This document shows, piece by piece, positions 55,072 through 64,000 of a stretch of 64,000 bases of DNA. Each line of letters begins with the position of its first letter. Position 1 is the stretch's first letter. The DNA lies in contig NC_087392.1 in assembly GCF_963675165.1 (NCBI RefSeq), forward strand, positions 265,001 to 329,000. The letters are read 5' to 3'. A program made the position numbers and the translations under genes. Below the pieces are notes generated by a model. That model was not told the DNA's origin, searched no databases, and saw only the letters and a list, made by a program, of their open reading frames with translations. This DNA is from Halichondria panicea. Its lineage: Eukaryota > Porifera > Demospongiae > Suberitida > Halichondriidae.

Positions 55072-58000
55072 CTAAGCAAAACGTCTGACAAGTCCTCTAG
55101 TGGTTGGGTACTGAGTATCCTCTTGTCCTTCTTTATCATCTCTCCTGCAGAACAGACACTATATCAACACACACACATACAGAGCAAATCAACACACTCA
55201 CTTCTTTGAGGGTCCCTTGCCTCCCTTCCTCCCAATGGAGTCAGAGTGAGACATCTGTAGACTGGAGACCCGAGCAGAGCCCACACTATACGTCAGATAG
55301 GCAGTACTTGTGTCATAACCAGGAAACTGTGGGGGGTAATAGAGTCACATGACCAGTGGGGGGGTCTATATGCAGTACCTGGCTGAGTGGTTCGGGAGAC
55401 AATTTCTTCCTCATGTTATTCCCAGCATAAGCAATACCGTGCTATACAAAACACAAAAACAGATCACACAGATTACACATGTAGCCACTGTACAAGTACT
55501 CGCTTACCATATGCCACTCCCCCGTGTCCTCACTCCAAGTTGAGTGAGCCTCTAGTTGAGTCTGATAGTCCTCAGGGATGTACCTATCCATGATGAGACT
55601 TTGTAGCTGCAGCTCCTTGTTTAACTCTCGAATGGCCTCCAACATAGACTCATTCTCTTGCTGGGACTCTGCCCTCATGTCAGCTATCTATAGGAGCAGG
55701 CAGTACAACCATTACACACACTGACTGAGGCTTACCTCATCCTTTGCTTGCTGTAACTGTTTCCAGACATCTTTAAGTCGTCGTGTCTTCCCGGCGGCCT
55801 CCTCCTGTAGACTGGCATACTTCTCCTCAATGTCCAGTCTCTCTGCTTCCTTCCTCTGTAGCTGGTGTCTCAGTTTGGCCTCTTTCTTCTGTCTCTTCTC
55901 CAGCTCTTTAGCCGACTCCTCTAACATGCGCTCCTGCTCCTCAGCCTGCTCCAACATGTTCACTCCACCCACTATCACCTATAGAATGAGGACACACAAC
56001 ATGATTAGAATACTGCACTAAAGGTCTATGCAATCGATTATACAAAGAGAACATTAACATCTAACTGCTGAGTGTCAATACGGTACAAGTGCTGACCTTA
56101 GAGTTGAGATCTTGCAGCTTTCTCTCCAGTCGTTGCTGTTGCTCTGATGCTAGTCTCAGCTCATCCTCCTTGTGTTGGAGTACCTTTTGTACTTTGTCCC
56201 TATCTTCTTGAGCCATATCCTTGGAGGCAAGCAGACGTGCCCTCTCCTTCTCAATCTCTGTCTTACGAGCGCTCATTGACCGAGGTGACAACGGGCCACT
56301 GGAGCCTAACAATCAATAGTACAACATCAAAAATTATATGTGGTTATTATGTGTTTATCATTACTTTTCCGCTTTTGCCTCTTCTTCCTCTTTGATGCCT
56401 CCCCTTGCCCTGCCTCCTCTCCACTCTCACTGCCACTACCACTGGCTGCATCACACACTAGCTCACACATACACACAACACTGAGAGACCCACCATTGTC
56501 CAGTTGCTTCTTGAGTTGCTCTATCTCCTTCTGAAACTCTCTCAACATGGCGTCCTTAGGGTCTTCGTTGATATGCGCACTGTTCTTGATATTCTTGGCT
56601 CGACTGGCATACCTGAGGGTAGGGAGTGAGGGAGGGTATATACTGGTAGAGTTCACCTCAGTGTGTTGAGGGTCTCATCACAGTTGTAGTCAGCGGGACC
56701 AACATTGGCTATCTGCAGTAAGAGATACATAGTGGGGTTTGAGAAGTATTGCTAACATAATTTTTTGGCCTTGGACCATATCATGAAATTATTGAGCCTA
56801 TCTACCAAATATGAACATTGACTGTCTAAGCTTTCAGAAAATCAAGAAATCGTTGAAATAGATACACAGAATTAAAGTCATGGCATTACTTAAACACAAG
56901 ATAGTTTTTAAACGGGGGGTGGTTGAACATCTTTCAGCAGCCATAACTTTAGTACCGTTGATCCAATGCCAAAAATGTTATCATTTTCTGAAAGCTTAGA
57001 AAGAGACCTTTCAAATGATGTGCTTCAATCCAAAATTTGGTGAGGGCCCTAATTTGTCATTTTTCGGCCTTGGACCATGGGCTATTATCCATGATATGGC
57101 CAAATTGTCAAATATTTAAATCGCTCAAATATGAAATTTGATGACACTATTTGAAAGGTCTCTTTCTAAGCTTCAAGAAAATCAGAAAATCGTTGAAATT
57201 AAATGCACGGATTTCAAGTTATAGAAGCTGAAAGAGTCATATTGATTTAAACGTAACTCCAGTAATGGGCATACAAGCAGCACAGGATACATTGCATCAG
57301 GTGAGGGAGGACCTACCATGACAGTCTTAGAGTTCCCTCCCAGGGAGTCCTGTAACAGTCTGGTGAGCTTAGAGTTACGATAAGGAACGTGACTAGTCCG
57401 TCCGCTCACCAGAGCAGAGATGACATTACCAAGAGTGGAGAGGGAGAGGTTGATCTTGACTGCCTCCTTGAACCGATCCCCCTCTGCCCCCGTCTTGGAC
57501 TGACGCTCAGAACCCTACAACGAGGGGGGGATAAAGTACTGTGATATACTTGTAACTGGCTAGCTACTCACTGCAAGGTCCACGAGATGCAGCTTCCCCA
57601 TCCGGACATGTTGCTGCTTGTCTGGTCCCACTTCACTGCACTCCACGGTAATACTGAAGATGACGTGAGAACGAGAGGAATGGTCGTTCATATCGGTCAC
57701 TGCAAACACTCCTGGAGCATGGGAAGAGAGAGATAAAGAGAACAGCACATTGGATATCAGTAGACTATCATCAAGCATAGGTGTACTGTATATAGCCGCT
57801 CACTGTTTTTGTTTCCAATGGACATAAGTCGGTCCATTTCGTCAGCATTCTTGACTACGAATGATGAGAGGTCCTTGACGTAGACCCCAATGTCTGGTCT
57901 CTCTCTCACCTCCAGTTTATTAGCCACATTCTTACTCAGCAGATCTCTTACCTCCTCATTGTACAGCTCCAAGTACGACACACGAACCAGAAACCTGCAA

Positions 58001-58847
58001 GTGAAGAAGTATGTATAATACCATCTACTAAACATGTATGTACTGCATAATAATGTAGTGTACATGTATGTGCATGCAGCAGCTATTAGGAAATGGTACG
58101 ACTAAAGCAAAAATTGCATCGATTTTGATTAGCCTGGGTTTTTTTCTCAGCCTTTCGGGAGCAATCTTTGACTGCCTGTAACTGAGTTAGGATCAACCAA
58201 TTTCAAAACTAAAAACTGTATACAAGAGAGTGGTCTGGACTGACTCACTGTGTCTCTCCCTCTGACTTCGCTATGTGGCCAAAGATGTGAGCGAATGAGT
58301 TGGGAATGATTCCCCTCTTCTCTGGCACAGATCTCTCTCCCTCCATTGTGTAGGTCTTCCCTGTACCAGTCTGTCCATACGCAAATATAGTGCCTACACA
58401 AACAAGAATAAGGGGGTGACCGTGTGTGTTGAGGTAGAGCAGTCACCGTTGTAGCCATCCAGTACACTGTTGACTATAGGCCGTGCTGTCTCATTATAGA
58501 TGTCCACCTGTTTGGCGTCGAAACCAAACACAGAGTCAAAGCTGAATACTTTCTCCCTCTCTCCTCTGTGGGGGGTCTGCATGTGTACTGTCACCTGCAG
58601 CACAGGGGGTACCAGGACGTGTTACCATGGATACGGTGTTTACCTGGCCTCGGAGTTGGTCCACTCGTACGCTCACACGTCGGTTGTCACTCGTCTCCCT
58701 GGGGGTCAAAGGTCGACACCGGACGGCTACCTTGACGTTATCGTCCTCCTTGGAAGCACACTCAGTCTAGAGGGGGGGGGGGGGGGGGTTAGGTGAGGGA
58801 TACAGTTTACCATGCAATATAATCACCAGGACAGTACTTACAGCCAT
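55072..58847 (-). CDS. KIF3A: KIF3A, kinesin-2 motor subunit
   Basis: Plus-end microtubule motor, partner of KIF3B/C and KAP3, which drives anterograde intraflagellar transport. The start is ATG at 58847: the first exon holds MA only, and the next continues [19 protein letters not shown]. Motor motifs: P-loop [34 protein letters not shown], switch I NDHSSRSH, switch II HLVDLAGSE and [19 protein letters not shown]. The neck [20 protein letters not shown] is specific to KIF3A. Charged linker, then coiled coil with [20 protein letters not shown] and [19 protein letters not shown], and a globular tail with [19 protein letters not shown]. Stop at 55072. About 14 exons; one intron (56756-57240) is foldback repeat. 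It is divergent from the TMEM184 gene. Confidence 0.95.
56755..57245. repeat. Foldback-family repeat in a KIF3A intron
   Basis: Contains TTTTTTGGCCTTGGACCATA, CATCTTTCAGCAGCCATAAC, TTTCTGAAAGCTTAGAAAGA, AATTTGTCATTTTTCGGCCT and TCTTTCTAAGCTTCAAGAAA. Both arms and the middle are present. Confidence 0.82.
58770..58790. repeat. G/C homopolymer at a KIF3A acceptor
   Basis: A G run of about 17-18 bases on the + strand. On the coding (-) strand it is a C run directly before CTCTAG, the acceptor of KIF3A exon 2. Confidence 0.85.
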
Positions 58848-59250
58848 TGCTTCGCTTGCAGATGATCTTGGGGCGCAGGCCAGCAATAACTTAACTGGAG
58901 GAATCTTTCTAGAGGAGCTAGCTAGCTAGCTACTAATAGCCTCCACCTCTTCGACCTTTTGTTATGGTGCTCACTATACAGAAGTTGCATCACCAGCACT
59001 ATCTCATCTAGGCTAGGCTGAGCTTAAAGAATTAACAGATCTCTACAGATAAGAGGGCAGACAACTGCTACCAGGACTGCTACAAGTATATAGAACTAGA
59101 AGAGGTGAGCAAGTGTGACTATCTGTACTGTGTTGTGTGTGTGTGTGTGTGTGTGTGATCACATCTTATACTATAAGATAGCATGTAGTCAGCCATTAAC
59201 ATAACATGTTACACATCACCAGGCCAACCAGTGATCTGATTGGACGGACG
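58848..59250. promoter_or_regulatory. Divergent promoter region, KIF3A / TMEM184
   Basis: A 403-bp stretch between divergent ATGs. A probable non-coding first exon of the TMEM184 gene ends near 59103 (AGAAGAG before GTGAGC); its second exon begins at about 59223 after CATCACCAG. A TG repeat lies at 59134-59156. Confidence 0.55.
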
Positions 59251-61210
59251 ATGAGTAGACTACGACTGTCACTACGTAACTGTTGTACCCGATGTACCCG
59301 TTATCCGTGTTGGCTCCAGTGGCGGGAGTGGTGCAAGCCACTGATGCTGGTCCTATATCTGATAGTACTACTGGTGGTACTGCCACTGCTTATATATGAG
59401 CTCTACAAGGAGAATGCAGGGGATCGGTTCAAGGCGTGGTTTGTGGCCGGTCTGTTCGTCCTCCTCACTCTACCCATATTCTTTATTGGGGTCATGCAGC
59501 ACATGTTCAACTACACAAAACCATATTTGCAGAAGCACATCATCAGGTGGGTGTGTGTGTACATGATATGTATACCTACACATTCTTTTATTTCATCTGT
59601 GCGTTAGCTTTCAACTAGGGTGAGCCTAAAGAGACATAATTTCAATTGTTCTTAGATGGAGTTTTTCATGTTGTTTGGGCCCATGATTGCCCACTACCTC
59701 AGCCCTACCTATGTGTATGTGTACATTCACTGCTGTTGTTTCAATGCACAGGATCTTGTGGATAGTTCCCATCTACTCACTCAACAGTGTAAGTTCAGAC
59801 TGTCGCTAGCTGTTCAATCCTAACTGTACCCACACACCCACCCACACACACACACACACACAGTGGCTGGGACTTATCTCCCCATCGACTGCCGTGTACT
59901 GGGATGCTATCAAGGAGTGCTATGAAGCGTATGTACTCTATAACTTTCTTTGCTACCTCCTCAACTTTCTGGAGAGTGAGTATGACATCGTGTCTGAGCT
60001 GGAGGCACTGTATCCGATTGGCCAGCCCATTCCATGTTGCTGCTGCCCCCCGTGGCCAAAGGGACGAAGATTTATCTTCTGGTGCAAGTTTGGGACCCTC
60101 CAGTACACAGTATCCCGGCTCCTCTTCACCCTCATTGCTCTGTAAGCTAATTCGTTTTCTTAAATAGAAACCATTTAGATACAGTTAATTTGGTAGAAAC
60201 CAATTAGAGAACATAAAAGGAATAGTAGCATACCATAGTCACATGTAGGTGGTGTTGACAATGCTCTATCTATGTATGTATAGAAACATGTTTTCTCCCT
60301 TTACTACGTTATGATAACTGTCCCTACATTCATTGTGTGTGTGTGCTGCTCCCCAGGATCACCCAATGGTGTGGTGTGTATGAGAAGGGCAAGATACGGT
60401 TTGACAAGGCCTGGATCTACATCGCCATCTTCAATGCCATCTCCCAGATGATAGCCATTCATACCCTCATCTACTTCTACAAAGGCACTAGGAAACTACT
60501 GGGGCCAATCCATCCTATCTTTAAGTTCCTCACTATCAAAGCTATCATCTTTGCCATATTCTGGTGAGCCTCTATACACAAAGTGTACCATGTGATGTGC
60601 TTGTTTAACCCCTCCTCCCCTATATAATTATAGGCAAGCAGTGTTCATTGCCATCCTGGTGAAGGTGGAAGCTTTGCCCAAGGAGTGGAAAGAGTATGAT
60701 GTGCAAGACGTGGCAGAGGGTCTCCAGAACTTCATCATCTGTGTGGAGATGCTCCTCTTTGCATTGGCTCACTACTTTGTGTTCTCACACAAACCCTTCG
60801 TGGACCCGGCTGCTGCCAGAGCTCCGTGCATCGCCTCCTGTCTCAGAATGCTTGATGTGAGGGACGTGGCAGATGATGTTAAAGAACATTTTGTTGATCC
60901 CATCCCTCGCCCAAGACTACCCACCATCACTCGGAGGAACACAGCAAAACGAGGGGACAAATTTGAAACCACCCCCTTAATTAATGACACACCCTCTTCT
61001 TTCAACTCGGACACCGAACACATGCCACAATTGAGTGCCCCACGAACTAATCATGAAGTGAGTTCAGAGTTCAGTGTTCTCACGTATAGAGACCTTGACC
61101 CCCGACCTGCATTTGGACGTACCAGCAAGTTGCCTGAGGAGGATACTGAACAAGCCAGCAGCTGCACCAGTGGACAAGACTCTCCTCCGAACAGCTCTAG
61201 CTCTGCATAG
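59251..61210 (+). CDS. TMEM184C: TMEM184-family (TMEM184C-like) multi-pass membrane protein
   Basis: Member of the TMEM184/organic solute transporter alpha family (DUF300) with seven predicted membrane spans; biochemical role poorly known. The start is ATG at 59251 (MSRLRLSLRNCCTRC), following a leader exon. Hydrophobic segments: PLMLVLYLIVLLVVLPLLIY, WFVAGLFVLLTLPIFFIGVM, ILWIVPIYSLNSWLG, then ECYEAYVLYNFLCYLLNF, a family signature, CCCCPPWPKGRRF, CKFGTLQYTVSRLLF, and FWQAVFIAILVKVEALPKEW. GLQNFIICVEMLLFALAHYF and VFSHKPF match human TMEM184C closely. The tail is Ser/Pro-rich and ends at 61210. Six coding exons or so, in phase where checked. Assignment to the C rather than B or A paralogue is tentative. 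Confidence 0.88.
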
Positions 61211-61399
61211 CTACCATTGTTATTATTATTATTGCGTTGTTTCATTAATTTTTACCATTTACCAAGAATTAATTTGTTTATGTTTACAAAAATTAATTAA
61301 CACATGTGGGGGTTAAGTTAACAATGACAGCAAAAATAACACATAAAAAATATAAAATTTCACGCATATGCAATAAACCAAAGTAATACACTAACTGTG

Positions 61400-62935
61400 T
61401 CAGTAAAGTGGTTCTAGATTGATCTTGATATCATTCTTGCTCCGTAACACAATTTTAGGGGCTGTCTCAACTTTATGTCCTTGTACTGGCGATAACTTGA
61501 ATCTGTTTAGAATGGAGGCAATCACAATCCTCTCTTCATTCAGAGCAAAGTTCTGTCCAATGCAGTTTCGCTGACCACCAGAGAATGGAATGTAGGCATA
61601 GGGGTCACGACCCTCGCAGTTGCTGGGACGGAAACGAAGAGGGTCATACTCATCGGGATTCTCCCAAGTGTCTGACTGACGATGAATAGCGCGAATACTG
61701 ATACCAATTCTGACTCCTTTTGGAACGAGACAACCGTCTAACTCCAACTCTTCATTGGTTTCTCGAGATATAAAGAAGACAGGAGGGTAGAGTCTCATGG
61801 CCTCCTTGATGGCCCACTGAGTGTACTTGAGCTCTTTAAGATCATCATAGTCGAGGGTGTCTCGTCCCTGAAGCACACTCCTCACCTCCTCACGCACTTT
61901 CTCCTGGGCCTCAGGATGCTTTGCTAGACAGTACAGGGTCCAGCACATCCCACTGGTTGTCGTGTCATGGCCTTCAAACATGAACGTGTCCACTTCATCT
62001 TGAATCTCTTGATCGGTGAGGCCATTGCCATCCTCGTCTCTAGCTATGAGCAGAACGTCCAGGAAATCCAGGTACTTCCCATTCTTTCTAGTCCGCAGCT
62101 CACTCTCGGAAAGTTGTGTCTGGCCGTCAACAATACCTAATTCTTTCTTTCGGTTCTGAATGACCATGTTGGAATAGTCATGAACTGTGTTGCAGTGCTT
62201 CCTAAAGGTGCGGCCATCCTTGGTCAAGTAGTAGTACCAATCCCATCGCGACGGCAAGGATTTAAATCTCCGAGTTATTAGTTCGACAATCTCTTGAACA
62301 GAGTGTATGTACGGATGCCTACTCGACTCGACCTGGCAGTCACTGCTGAAGCTGAAGGAGCATTGCAGAATAATGTCCAGAGATAACAGGCTCACACACT
62401 CAAACAGTTTCACGGGATCGTTGACCCTTGCTGCAGCAGACCACTTGTCCATCATCACCCCAAGGCATCTATTGTACACAGTAATGTAAGGCATGAGAAT
62501 AGCATAATGGAAAGCAGGGGTTAGTAGTCGTCGGTTCCGAAACCATTTATTTCCCTCCGAGATGAGTAGACCATCTCCTAGCCACGGCTTCAGTAAGTTA
62601 TAGCCAACCTTGTCCTTGGGTAGTTTTAGCACTTTAGGTAACAGTGAGGGATGTTGAATATTCAGTATAGCAAAGAAAGGTCCTATCCATACCTTCGTCA
62701 TCTTGATCTTGTTGTCACTCACATATTTAACATAGTTCAATGCTTCTGCTTCATCTTCATACAATTTCCTGATATAGGGCATGCTTCCCAGAAGCCAGTG
62801 CATGTTGGGCATTTCAGGAACATTCTTTAGAGCTACTGCTCTCTTGTGCAGAATGTGAGCAATGGCTGCCAACTTATAGAGTAGGACAGCACACAGGCAG
62901 AGGGCAGGGATGGCAAGCACTGACAGATAGTCCAT
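61400..62935 (-). CDS. CYP4-clan cytochrome P450, intronless
   Basis: Haem monooxygenase of the ER membrane; CYP4 enzymes mostly hydroxylate fatty acids at the omega end. 511 residues, the usual length, from ATG 62935 with an N-terminal anchor LSVLAIPALCLCAVLLYKLA. The I-helix reads DTFMFEGHDTTTSG; the Glu before GHDTT is the residue that links covalently to haem in CYP4 enzymes. The ExxR motif is KEAMRLYPP, the PERF-like motif is DPLRFRP, and the haem loop is PFSGGQRNCIGQNFA, with the Cys ligand and Gly-Gln where Ala-Pro is usual. A single exon in an intron-rich region. It is convergent with the TMEM184 gene (189 bp). Confidence 0.93.
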   Translation of the reverse strand: MDYLSVLAIPALCLCAVLLYKLAAIAHILHKRAVALKNVPEMPNMHWLLGSMPYIRKLYEDEAEALNYVKYVSDNKIKMTKVWIGPFFAILNIQHPSLLPKVLKLPKDKVGYNLLKPWLGDGLLISEGNKWFRNRRLLTPAFHYAILMPYITVYNRCLGVMMDKWSAAARVNDPVKLFECVSLLSLDIILQCSFSFSSDCQVESSRHPYIHSVQEIVELITRRFKSLPSRWDWYYYLTKDGRTFRKHCNTVHDYSNMVIQNRKKELGIVDGQTQLSESELRTRKNGKYLDFLDVLLIARDEDGNGLTDQEIQDEVDTFMFEGHDTTTSGMCWTLYCLAKHPEAQEKVREEVRSVLQGRDTLDYDDLKELKYTQWAIKEAMRLYPPVFFISRETNEELELDGCLVPKGVRIGISIRAIHRQSDTWENPDEYDPLRFRPSNCEGRDPYAYIPFSGGQRNCIGQNFALNEERIVIASILNRFKLSPVQGHKVETAPKIVLRSKNDIKINLEPLY

Positions 62936-63209
62936 GGTACTGTGTACTAGTAGCTAGTCTAGCTAGCTATTTTTATGAACATATATCAGCTACACGGAAA
63001 AGAGTCGATGGATATGGATGTTGGAATAAGACACCACACCCATGCATTACATAAATGCCAAGAGCTTGCAGAAAGGGGAGGGGCTGGTATAGTATTATAG
63101 TGTGCACTGGAATAAATTACAAAAAACCTTCCAAAGAGAGCAAGGAACTCAGAAATAAACTAGACACACTATAGTTACTAGTACTATACAACATACAACA
63201 GTGTTTGTA

Positions 63210-64000
63210 CTAGCAGCTTTTCCCATTATTCCAACTCTCATTGAGCTCCTCAGCAGGATCGAAGTCCATACTCACAGAGTTCATGCTAGTAGCTGATAGT
63301 CCTCGATAGCGTCTTCTGAACTCAGCATTGGCTTCTTGCATCTGCTGCATGGACTCCTTCAACTCGAGAACATGATGCTTTAATTCAGTGATCTCAGAGA
63401 CATATGCATATGCGGCGACGCCTGCAGCACTTGAATTATCAGACTGTTCCGGCTCTATCTGAGCCTCGATCCACTTCCAACTGTCTCGCCATAATGACCA
63501 TATCGAACGATTCTTGTTTGGGTAGACAGTGTACAAGGGAAGAGAGAAGCGTTTCAGAGACCCTCTCGGTATCGAGGCGTCTAGCTGAGAGAAGAATTCA
63601 ACCTCAATATCCTTTCTCTGTAGTATAGCGTTCAATTTTACTCGTTCAATGTCCCCAACAGCCAATCCAATGAGCAGATTTGCAAGGACAATGCTCAGCA
63701 GGATTGCCAGAAACATCATAAATACCAGAAATATTTTTCCGAATGCAAGGTATCCAGCAGATTCTTGTCTGATGTACATGTCATAGGGCAGCTCTCCCAG
63801 CATGAAACCAAACACAGAAAGAAAGGCATAGCCAACATTATCAAATTCACTGAGACTCCCAGCTAGGATGTAAAATGCGAAGGCAAATGCAATCAGCAGG
63901 AAAATACTGACACAGAGTACAAGGAATACTGTTTTGGCAACCTCCAGAAACATTTTAACAATGGTCCCTGCCAGTGACAAATGCTCCAGCGAGAGGAGAA
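63210..64000 (-). CDS. TRPA-like cation channel, C-terminal part (runs off the window)
   Basis: The frame is open to the right edge, so the 5' part (ankyrin repeats, S1-S4) lies outside. What is visible: a helix-rich segment before the pore (MFLEVAKTVFLVLCVSIFLL), S5 LIAFAFAFYILAG, pore NVGYAFLSVFGFMLGELPYD, S6 FLAILLSIVLANLLIGLAVG, and a TRP-like stretch DIERVKLNAILQRKDIEVEF. NLLIGLAVGDIE is the signature of TRPA channels. The cytoplasmic tail has a coiled-coil segment (LKHHVLELKESMQQMQEANA) and stops at 63210. No intron is seen in this portion. The ligand cannot be inferred. Confidence 0.85.
   Translation of the reverse strand, partial: LLSLEHLSLAGTIVKMFLEVAKTVFLVLCVSIFLLIAFAFAFYILAGSLSEFDNVGYAFLSVFGFMLGELPYDMYIRQESAGYLAFGKIFLVFMMFLAILLSIVLANLLIGLAVGDIERVKLNAILQRKDIEVEFFSQLDASIPRGSLKRFSLPLYTVYPNKNRSIWSLWRDSWKWIEAQIEPEQSDNSSAAGVAAYAYVSEITELKHHVLELKESMQQMQEANAEFRRRYRGLSATSMNSVSMDFDPAEELNESWNNGKSC

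Overview
The window is nuclear DNA from an animal. Every large gene but two is split by short GT-AG introns, many with long C-runs before the acceptor. The genes are metazoan: a ROS1/sevenless receptor tyrosine kinase, an adhesion GPCR, FANCB, MOSPD2, LARP1, KIF3A, IFT81, TMEM184 and a TRPA-type channel. The compact layout, very small introns and divergence of the proteins fit an early-branching animal, most likely a demosponge (inference; no marker gene is present).

Left part (1-26.4 kb). A partial transposon end and simple repeats lead into a large + strand gene (2286-20485) for a ROS1-type receptor: fibronectin III and YWTD-propeller blocks, one membrane span, a tyrosine kinase and a short tail. 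Its introns hold several minisatellites, including about 68 copies of a 54-bp unit between the transmembrane and juxtamembrane exons. Convergent to it is a - strand adhesion GPCR (20829-26344) with a Thr/Glu-rich mucin-like stalk encoded by one long repetitive exon.

Middle part (27-46 kb). UTP14 (-), a - strand protein with three CARD-like domains and a caspase-like fold that appears to lack the catalytic dyad, then a TPGS1-like tubulin polyglutamylase subunit (+), MOSPD2 (-) and FANCB (+). MOSPD2 and FANCB are head to head with 186 bp between their start codons, the arrangement known at human Xp22.2.

Right part (46-64 kb). LARP1 (-), intronless IFT81 (+), KIF3A (-), TMEM184 (+), an intronless CYP4-type P450 (-) and the C-terminal part of a TRPA-like channel (-) running off the window. 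Genes alternate in strand, with several short divergent promoter regions (MOSPD2/FANCB, LARP1/IFT81, KIF3A/TMEM184, CARD gene/TPGS1). IFT81, KIF3A and TPGS1 all act on ciliary microtubules; FANCB is nuclear DNA repair; LARP1 and UTP14 act in translation and ribosome biogenesis.

A foldback-type interspersed repeat recurs in introns of most genes. Exon borders were read by eye from splice signals and reading phase, so borders may be off by a few bases, and the first exons of the ROS1-like, CARD and TPGS1-like genes were not found. Family names come from recognised protein motifs, not from a database search.
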